Origin: Zanthoxylum bungeanum
Taxonomy: Eukaryota; Streptophyta; Magnoliopsida; Sapindales; Rutaceae
Reading direction: 5' to 3'
Assembly: GCA_019454045.1 (NCBI GenBank)
Contig: SKCR01036116.1
Location: 62,001 to 126,000 of the forward strand
DNA length: 64,000 nucleotides
The position numbers and the translations under genes were made by a program. This document shows, one piece after another, positions 57,259 to 64,000 of the stretch. Numbering within the stretch: position 1 is the stretch's first letter; each line of letters starts with the position of its first letter. The notes under the pieces were generated by a model. It did not search any database and was not told the DNA's origin. It worked only from the letters and a program-made list of their open reading frames with translations.

Positions 57259-57487
57259 CCAGTGATAATTATTGGGCTGGACAACAGGTCTCAGAAAACC
57301 GGACTGTTACTCCCAAATGTGGGGTGTATCTTTTAGTAAAGCTCGTAATCTCTCAATCTCCCAGTAATGTTCCATTTGTTCAATCACCTGAAAACAGAAG
57401 AAAGAAATAAAATTACAGATAAAAATAAAGAAAATTAGATACAAGTAAATTGGATAGTTTCAAAATTAATAACTCAAGAAATATAAA
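57259..57487 (-). mobile_element. Leader of element C
   Basis: Short AT-rich sequence between the PBS and the gag-like frame; no start context is evident. The ATG at 57258 is the first of the long frame, and the region upstream in the same phase is interrupted by stops. Confidence 0.5.
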
Positions 57488-57505
57488 TCCCCGGCAACGG
57501 CGCCA
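57488..57505 (-). other. Primer-binding site of element C
   Basis: Minus strand TGGCGCCGTTGCCGGGGA, six bases from the 5' LTR. This is the site typical of Athila/Tat-type plant Ty3/gypsy elements. Confidence 0.95.
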
Positions 57506-58895
57506 AAAACTTGACCGGCGTAAACACACACGTATAACGCAAGCGCACGTATCATTCAAGTAGTATAAAAATATCGATCCCACGAGGACTTAATTTCTAT
57601 TGTTGTTATTAATTGTCAAATCTATTTATTTACAAATATTTAATTAAAGGGAGAATGGAATTGATTGTTTGATTGATTGAAAGTGGTTTTACAAAATAAA
57701 TAAATAAATAAATAAAAAGACAAAAGAAAATACTAGGAAAATAACAAAAGACACAAAGATCTAGGGTTGTGAATCCTTCTAATATCTTTTAAAAGATGAA
57801 GTGGTTATTTTATGTTTGTGTAATAAATCAGTTTACTAACCTGGAACACTAAATTATGTAAAAGCCTCTTCCGATGGTCAGACACAAATACTCAGTTTAA
57901 CCCAATTGAACCATATGTCTATGTCAACCAAATTATCTGGATTCATTAAGTTTAAGTTCCAATTATGGCTACCCCCACCCGACAGGTATATTCCTATCCT
58001 GTAAGGAAATCTATTAAAGGGTTATCTATCATCAAGGAAGATCGTGGGCTATTAAGTCTAAGGCTGAAACCTAAAATCCCTATGTCTAGTTCATTTTAGA
58101 TTTACCACATCAATCTTATTGGTGATCAGACAACAAGAAGCATTAAGCTTAAGACTTAATAAGTAAACCTTTAAATTACCCAAACTATAAAATAACCCCA
58201 TATAAACCGGTGATATTAGAATTCATCACAACCCCAGATAAATAACACATAACTAGGGCTAGTAACAACTTAAAAGTAAAAGACATAAAGTAAAAATACT
58301 GAAAAGTAAAAGACATAAAATAAAATGCTAAGGTAAAAGGAATTACTTTTACTACTACTAATTTAGATATCTCTCATAAAATAATATATAAACTTGTGAT
58401 TCTTTCTCCAACCAGCCATATAGGCGGTAACCTAATTAAGTCAAATTAAGTCCAACCAGCCATAAAGGCGGAACCAAAATAAATTACCAACCGACCAATC
58501 TGGCGGTATCCTTTATTAGTCAGGTTTAAACCAGATTAAAATGAATTACCAACCGACCAATCTGGCGGTATCCTTTATTAGTCAGGTTTTAAATAGTGAA
58601 TATATTATTTTTAAGGGAGATTAATCTAAATAGTAACAGTAAAAGAATTACCTTTCACCATAGCTGGAGAAGTTACCTCCTCATGGTAAATAGTAAAAAC
58701 TGTGAAAAGTAAAAAATAAAAATTAAATTACTATTATCACAAAATGTAATTAAAATTATTTACAAAACTAAAAATTAAAAAAAAACTAAAAAACTAAAAA
58801 AAAAACTAAAAACTAAAGAATCTAGAGAGAGAAACGCTCTCTTTAGAAAGAATTTAAGAGAGAGGAAGGTACACTGAAATCTGAAATTTCACGCT

Positions 58896-58905
58896 CTATT
58901 TATAG
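58896..58905 (-). promoter_or_regulatory. TATA box of the element C 5' LTR
   Basis: Minus strand CTATAAATAG. Transcription from here would run leftward through the gag-like and LOG frames. Confidence 0.72.
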
Positions 58906-58919
58906 GGGTCGATAAGGGT

Positions 58920-58960
58920 CCAGCGTCGCGACGCCCAGCCAGCGTCGCGACGCTAGATTT
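58920..58960. repeat. Duplicated GCGTCGCGACGC palindrome next to the TATA box
   Basis: Two copies of 'agcgtcgcgacgc' about 20 bases apart in the 5' LTR; the 3' LTR has one copy (52875-52888). Confidence 0.9.
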
Positions 58961-58964
58961 GTCG

Positions 58965-59425
58965 ACGTGGCAGCTTCTGGTTCGTCGGTTGCAGATTCCG
59001 GATAAGGTGATAAGGTGACACGTGGCGTAGTGGTTGGAACTCAATTATTGTGACACGTGGCGGCTTCTGATTGGTCGTTGAGATTATTATCCGCCACGTG
59101 TCAGATAAGGATAGGATATCCAGAAATTGACGCTGACGTGGCGCTGACATGGCGGTGATATGGCAATGCCGTGGCGACACGTGGGAAAGAGACTGTCGGC
59201 ATCATAGAATTGCGACCTGTGGCCGCTTCTGATTGGGTGATGATGACGTGGCGATGAGGTGGCAATGTTGACTTGTTGACTTGCTGACGTGGCCGATGAC
59301 ATGAAGATGACCTGGAGTGACACGTGGCATACGTGGCGATGGTGACTGTCGGCACCGTAGGATGCTGACACGTGGCACGGTGCATTATAGCAGATCGGCT
59401 GTGATGGTGACATGTGGCACGACGT
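58965..59425 (-). promoter_or_regulatory. ACGTGG/CACGTG array in U3 of the 5' LTR
   Basis: The same array as in the 3' LTR, with cores near 58966, 59020, 59054, 59095, 59128, 59170, 59180, 59248, 59287, 59321, 59330 and 59370. A few cores are lost by single changes (for example 'gacatgtggc' near 59410 and 'gacctgtggc' near 59216). Confidence 0.7.
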
Positions 59426-59722
59426 ATTTTAGCAAAGTCAAACTTTTCTCAGATTCTAATTTGTGGACCCGACGTACGTTAGCACTGTTCGGTGCATTTT
59501 AGACGTCGTGACGCGGAAGGATTGGCGGTGCGACGCGCTAAAGACCAAAATATCCATGTTGACACATTGTCCGTTTTTGCCCCAAATTGCCTCAAATGCT
59601 TTCCAAACTTTATTTATCTGCAAAATAACACAAAATACATCAAAACGATCACAAAACTCGAGAAACTATACGAAATATTAGGTCAAATGAGTGGGAATAA
59701 GTGATATAAATATCACTCATCA

Positions 59723-59727
59723 ATAAC
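59723..59727. other. Target-site duplication ATAAC, right copy
   Basis: Directly after the CACTCATCA end of element C. Confidence 0.92.
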
Positions 59728-62700
59728 AGAGACTACTCCCACTGCTTTCACGAAGAAAAGAAGACTTAGATAAACCTTTTACCTCACAAACATTTCATTA
59801 TTTTATTAATAATGATAATGTCGTTAGGATATACAACACTAGAAAGAAATTTGTACGCTCCCACTGACCTTACTATTGCATATGTATTCTCTATGCTTTG
59901 ATAAAATCTGACAATCTGACTGTATCAAAATTAGAGAACACAGATTTCCGGAAAGCTTATCTGAGTCTACAATAGGCTCTATAAGCTAGTATATCAAACT
60001 GTGATCTTAGCAAAATACAAACTCTAGGGCCATTCTATAATGAACTTCTTGAAACAAAGAAACCACACAGATATCTCATTCGAAGAAACCATTCAAGAAT
60101 GCCCATTTGCATTCTTTTGCCAAAATACATAGTTTAATATCAACATTAACCAACAAATCTTTAATTGTTCAATTAGTGCGACTTGAGACAAGTTTTCTCA
60201 GAATCTACAATAGATCACTGAGTATAAATTTTCTCACTGTCATATTATAAATGTCATACATTTATCAAGCTCATTTTGCTTTTGCTGCGCAAAACATTTG
60301 CACATTTTATGAACTATTCATAACGAAAGCTTAATCAAGTTCAAAACTTGATCATAGTAAGCTACGGATAATTTTATATCTATGGTTCAATGGTAATTTT
60401 CGAAGTCGATATCAAATATCGCTTACACTATAAGTTATAGGATAATTTTCTTCAATAAGGAAACAACAGAACCATTAAGTATCAAATACTTTGTAAACGG
60501 TTCTGATATCCTATTAATATATACGGAAGATGACGTAGGGTCATTTTATATAATTAATTATGTAGTTCTATTTATAGTTTATCACTATCATATTTGACTT
60601 CAATAAGTCAAGTCTTTTCTACAATCATTAACATCTAATGTTACTTTCCAAGTAATAAAATAATTTTTATTACTCGGGATCATAGAAAAGATATTCTATC
60701 AAATAGAATATAATATTATATTAAATAGAATAAATGATAAACTTTTACTTGTACCTCTGAGGCTTAAGTACTTTCAATTATATAACCATTATACAAAAGA
60801 AAGATTCAAATCTCAAACTTTTCAAGATTCGAATTTTCTACCTATACATATCATATACGTAACTGTAGAAACTAATGGAACATTAATTAAAATGATGAAA
60901 TAATGTAACTGGAGCATAACCCCAAGAGTATTGAAAACCAATTCGGTAATACTCAATATCAAACAAATCAAATCATATAAGATTCGATTTCTCCCACTGA
61001 CCAATTCCATCATGATGAAATCATAGAAGAATAATATTGAGTAAGAATCACATTCATTAAATAATATCAGAACTAATTGCCATAAATTCATTTGTTTGAT
61101 CATATTAAACATCTTTGAACAAGTCAAAAACTCAAGATGAATTTTAAAGATATAGTTTTCAAGACTTCTAATAGAATATCTTTGAACCATTCAAAATATT
61201 CTATTCGCATTTCATCAGAAACATATTGAAAGTTCTCGAACCATTCAAGACATTCAATTTATATTCTTTTAGAAACATACAACTAAGTCATGACAACTCA
61301 TTAACTAAGTTACGAAGTAAAGAAAAACTATCCAAGACAGTTTAAAATTCATTAAACTACATACATCGAATGTATTAGTTTAATAAATATGTGGTCCAAT
61401 GATGATCATTGGTTAAATGAGATTTAATCACATTACAGAATACAATATTCATTAAATAGATAAGGATATATGATGTGATCTTGTATCAGACCATCCTTTT
61501 TCCATATGAAAAAAAAAACTTAATTCTTATGCGATAAAATCTCATAAAACAATGTTCTAAGTTATTTAGTTAACCGAATATCTTTCTTAATGTTCATATT
61601 CTTATCAATGACACTACTAGTCATATTAAAATATGTAACAATTGTTTATAAAGAACAAGTAACTATCCAATAGTCTCAAGTTCTGATATCAAATATCAAA
61701 ACAATCATTAAATATTATTTTAAATAACTAGCCAAAAGATCTCGTATCCAATACCTATAGTTGCCGTATTGTGAGAATCAATATTCTAAACACACAACTA
61801 TATACATCTCCTTTATTTAGCTTTACAATTTGCCTTCAATTATTCACAACAATTGCAAATAATTGATTAGCAAACTGTGTCAAACACGTGACTTCAAAAA
61901 GTCACTAAAGCCAAGAAACGTCATTATAGGATAAACAAAATACCTAATGGAGTTTTCTTAATGCCAGTCAAGAATCTCGAGACATGAACTGATTCGTATC
62001 AATTCTTACCACACAAGAAACTATTCTTTCTAGATAATTATATCTAAAACATATATCTATTTAGATTACTAATCGTGACTTAATAACTAAGTCACTAACC
62101 ATCTTGATTTTCAAGAAAATCGGAACAGCAGTTCCCGATGGTTTTACATAATCCAACAATATCTAAGTCTACTAACATTCTATAACTTATTCTAGAAATA
62201 CGCAACCAAAAGTGAAGTCAGAAAACATATTCAAATAATATGCATGCAGTGGATTAGAAGTATAAATTCTATCAACAATATATAATAAAGGAAAGCAAAA
62301 ACAGCAATTTCCAAAAAATTACACACTGTTTTAGTTATGGATTTTTAACGTAGCAATGTCTCCCACTACTTTACGTAATACCGTAATCCCCAACGGAGAA
62401 CATGAATTCAATAATTAAATCGAATTCCATAGTGAGAGTAGGATCCCATGAATATATTTTGACTCACAGCTTTGGCACGATCTCGCCTATGTATATTCAT
62501 TAGGTAGATAACTCATTGTCAATCACTCACCAGTGACTCATAATTTTGGTCATGACCATTTCTCGTTATGACAGCTTTGGCACGTTCACAATGAGGCGTA
62601 TCATGGCTTCACTTGCCAATGACAAACTCAAGCTACCGATGTAGTCCTGACAGCTTTGGCACGTTCAGGATTTCCACTTTCACTTGAATTTGTCTAGTAT

Positions 62701-63105
62701 CAAATATACATCCGGCATGGATAAAATTCTATCAACTACACCCTCACTGCTTTGGCACTTTCTCGGATGTAGCCATAAAAAGATACCCAAAAACCATATT
62801 GACAAGCCGGACCAAGAAACATGCATCCAATACATGTTACTTTACAGCCTTATTTAAGCGGGGATATTCCTCAAGGAAGCATTGTTCTACATCATATGAA
62901 GAATTTTAATCTAGATCATTTTCTAAACAATTTAATTCTACCTTAGAAAACATAACTTAATTTAACCATTAAATTTCCGTTACGTTTCCCGTTAGCGTAG
63001 AACCGAAAAGTCAAGAAACAAATAGATTACGTGCATGTGCAAACATTAAAATTGAATTATATATCATATATCAAGCATGAATAATGTAATGGATGAAGGA
63101 TCAGA
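59728..63105 (-). mobile_element. Internal region of element B without recognisable gag-pol
   Basis: More than 3.3 kb of AT-rich sequence with stops in every frame. The longest minus frame (60822-61190, 122 codons) has no known motif. The leader at 62340-63100 parallels that of element H ('cccactactttacgtaat', 'aggatcccatgaa', 'cattaggtagataac') and contains four 'acagctttggcacg'-like phrases at 62467, 62569, 62649 and 62746, about 80-100 bases apart. Where H has its gag frame, B shows nothing, so B is either a large non-autonomous derivative or too decayed to read. Confidence 0.7.
62465..62765. repeat. Four spaced 'gctttggcac' phrases in the B leader
   Basis: 'cagctttggcacgatctcg', 'cagctttggcacgttcaca', 'cagctttggcacgttcagg' and 'ctgctttggcactttctcg', each after similar context. 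Element H has 'cacactaatgatgatctt' in the matching places. Confidence 0.75.
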
Positions 63106-63120
63106 CCTACTTTGATACCA
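63106..63120 (-). other. Primer-binding site of element B
   Basis: Minus strand TGGTATCAAAGTAGG, five bases from the LTR end at 63125. Confidence 0.85.
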
Positions 63121-63124
63121 TTTT

Positions 63125-64000
63125 TGTTGGGGTTTTAGCGCGGGCGCAGCAGAAGCTCGCGGTTCGGGCGAAATCGTAATTTTAAAACTTTTTTAATTTA
63201 CCGAATAAATTATTCAAAATCTAATATGAATAATTCATTCATATTTAACCTAAACATATTTATTTGATATCAAATAACAACATAAATAGTTAAGAAACGT
63301 CGCAAAACTTTTACGAAACGTTTTTCCATAAAATGGCATAAAATGCGTTTTTGACCAAACCGACCACCCAATACACATGAGGGCTTCCCAGGTCAACCCC
63401 AATAGTATTAGAGAAGTTCATAGGCTACCCGAATAGTGACCAATTCACTATTTGGGTAGCTGTCACCCGGTTGGCTCAAAAGTCACCTGGTAACGCCATT
63501 TTTCACCATTTTCGCATATTTCAACTCTGAAACAATTTCCGGAAATTGTTCCAACACCCAAAACACATCCAATACATTTATATGACATAATTTTCATCAC
63601 CATATGAACAATATTTCCATATCTGATCCAGAAGCAAAATATATCAATTTTTCATGCTTAAAATCCAATTTTCCAATATTAATCTAATTAATCTTAACAT
63701 CAACCAAATTCACCAAAAATGAACCACCCAAGAACAATTCTAGGCATTACAAGAGTGGTCATACCACTCTAGAATGGCAACTTATCATCAAATGATAAAA
63801 TTAAATCAATATTACAATAATATTATCCAAAACAATTTCACACATGCACAAAGCCTTCCAATTCATCCTCCAAACCAAAAAGCCCCAAATTTATAGAAAA
63901 GAAGAAACCATAGGATCTCACTAGATCATAAAAAAACAAGAAACATAATTTCTAAGCTTAGGGATTTGTAAAATTACCTTTAATCATCTAATTTCTTAGC
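63125..64000 (-). mobile_element. 5' LTR of element B, cut by the window end
   Basis: TGTTGGGGTTTTAGCGC..., collinear with 48018-48893 with few differences. The window shows only about a third of it. Confidence 0.9.

Larger units (their letters stand above)
51474..59722 (-). mobile_element. Complete Athila/Tat-like element C carrying a LOG gene
   Basis: 8249 bp with LTRs at 51474-53659 and 57512-59722, both TGACCGG...CACTCATCA in plus reading, and the duplication ATAAC. The PBS (57488-57505, minus strand) and the PPT (53660-53672) put the element on the minus strand. The 3.85-kb interior has, in order, a decayed gag-like frame (57258-56137), the conserved GGGAGGCAACCC block, a LOG-family frame (55660-55124) and a second PPT-like block. 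There is no protease, RT or integrase, so it is non-autonomous. The LTR copies are very similar, which suggests fairly recent movement. It sits in the interior of element B. Confidence 0.93.
57512..59722 (-). repeat. 5' LTR of element C
   Basis: 2211 bp, collinear with 51474-53659. Against the 3' LTR it carries an extra 20-bp unit with a second GCGTCGCGACGC (58921-58960) and scattered substitutions. TATA box at 58896-58905; U3 array at 58960-59420. Confidence 0.93.

Noticed and set aside
60822..61190. 122-codon minus ORF in element B
   Set aside because: Composition is that of AT-rich non-coding DNA, and no Copia domain could be seen.

Overview
The window is typical of repeat-rich intergenic DNA from a seed plant, probably a eudicot. 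It is AT-rich and almost wholly built of LTR retrotransposons, solo LTRs and fragments nested in one another. Primer-binding sites match plant initiator-Met tRNA (TGGTATCAGAGC type) and the TGGCGCC type of plant Ty3/gypsy elements. I see no convincing single-copy host gene, no rRNA or tRNA gene and no CRISPR array. The only host-derived coding sequence I recognise is an intronless LOG-family (cytokinin-activating enzyme) reading frame inside a retrotransposon. The exact species cannot be named from sequence alone.

Layout, left to right. 1-349: end of a Copia LTR of family E. 350-~4290: a minus-strand Ty3/gypsy element (family G) reduced to two LTR-like parts and a short internal stub. ~4290-5718: unassigned AT-rich DNA. 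5719-7721: two Copia-type LTR fragments. 7722-10805: minus-strand Ty3/gypsy element D (3' LTR, PPT, end of integrase). 10806-13549: plus-strand Copia E1. 13550-~18630: minus-strand Copia E2 (3' LTR and decayed pol). ~18630-20350: mosaic repeat. 20350-32324: plus-strand LTR fragment of family B, split at one 5-bp target site by a tandem E element (21377-32003) with three LTR units. 32325-36457: minus-strand E3 (5' LTR and leader). 36458-44823: minus-strand Copia H with decayed gag and a 2.5-kb LTR, itself split by a complete non-autonomous gypsy element K (39320-43479, TSD GGTAT). 44824-46055: another LTR fragment of the H/B family. 46056-48017: plus-strand D-type LTR. 48018-64000+: minus-strand element B (both LTRs, PBS, PPT, no recognisable gag-pol), which contains complete element C (51474-59722, TSD ATAAC).

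Element C is the most interesting object. It has 2.2-kb LTRs, an Athila/Tat-type PBS, a decayed gag-like frame with a Cys/His knuckle, and a 178-codon LOG-family frame in the 3' position where Athila-type elements carry their envelope-like region. Its U3 region, just upstream of a TATA box, is packed with ACGTGG/CACGTG (G-box/ABRE-core) motifs. An mRNA of a cytokinin-activation gene thus appears to have been captured, or inserted, into an element with a stress-type promoter. The last part of the LOG homology lies in another frame, so full function is doubtful.

Other points: a palindromic GCGTCGCGACGC motif recurs in LTRs of unrelated families; minisatellites lie in element K (31-bp units in the LTR, 44-bp units internally); E-family copies in opposite orientations form a very large imperfect inverted repeat across 10.8-36.5 kb. 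Family letters (B to K) are labels for this window only.
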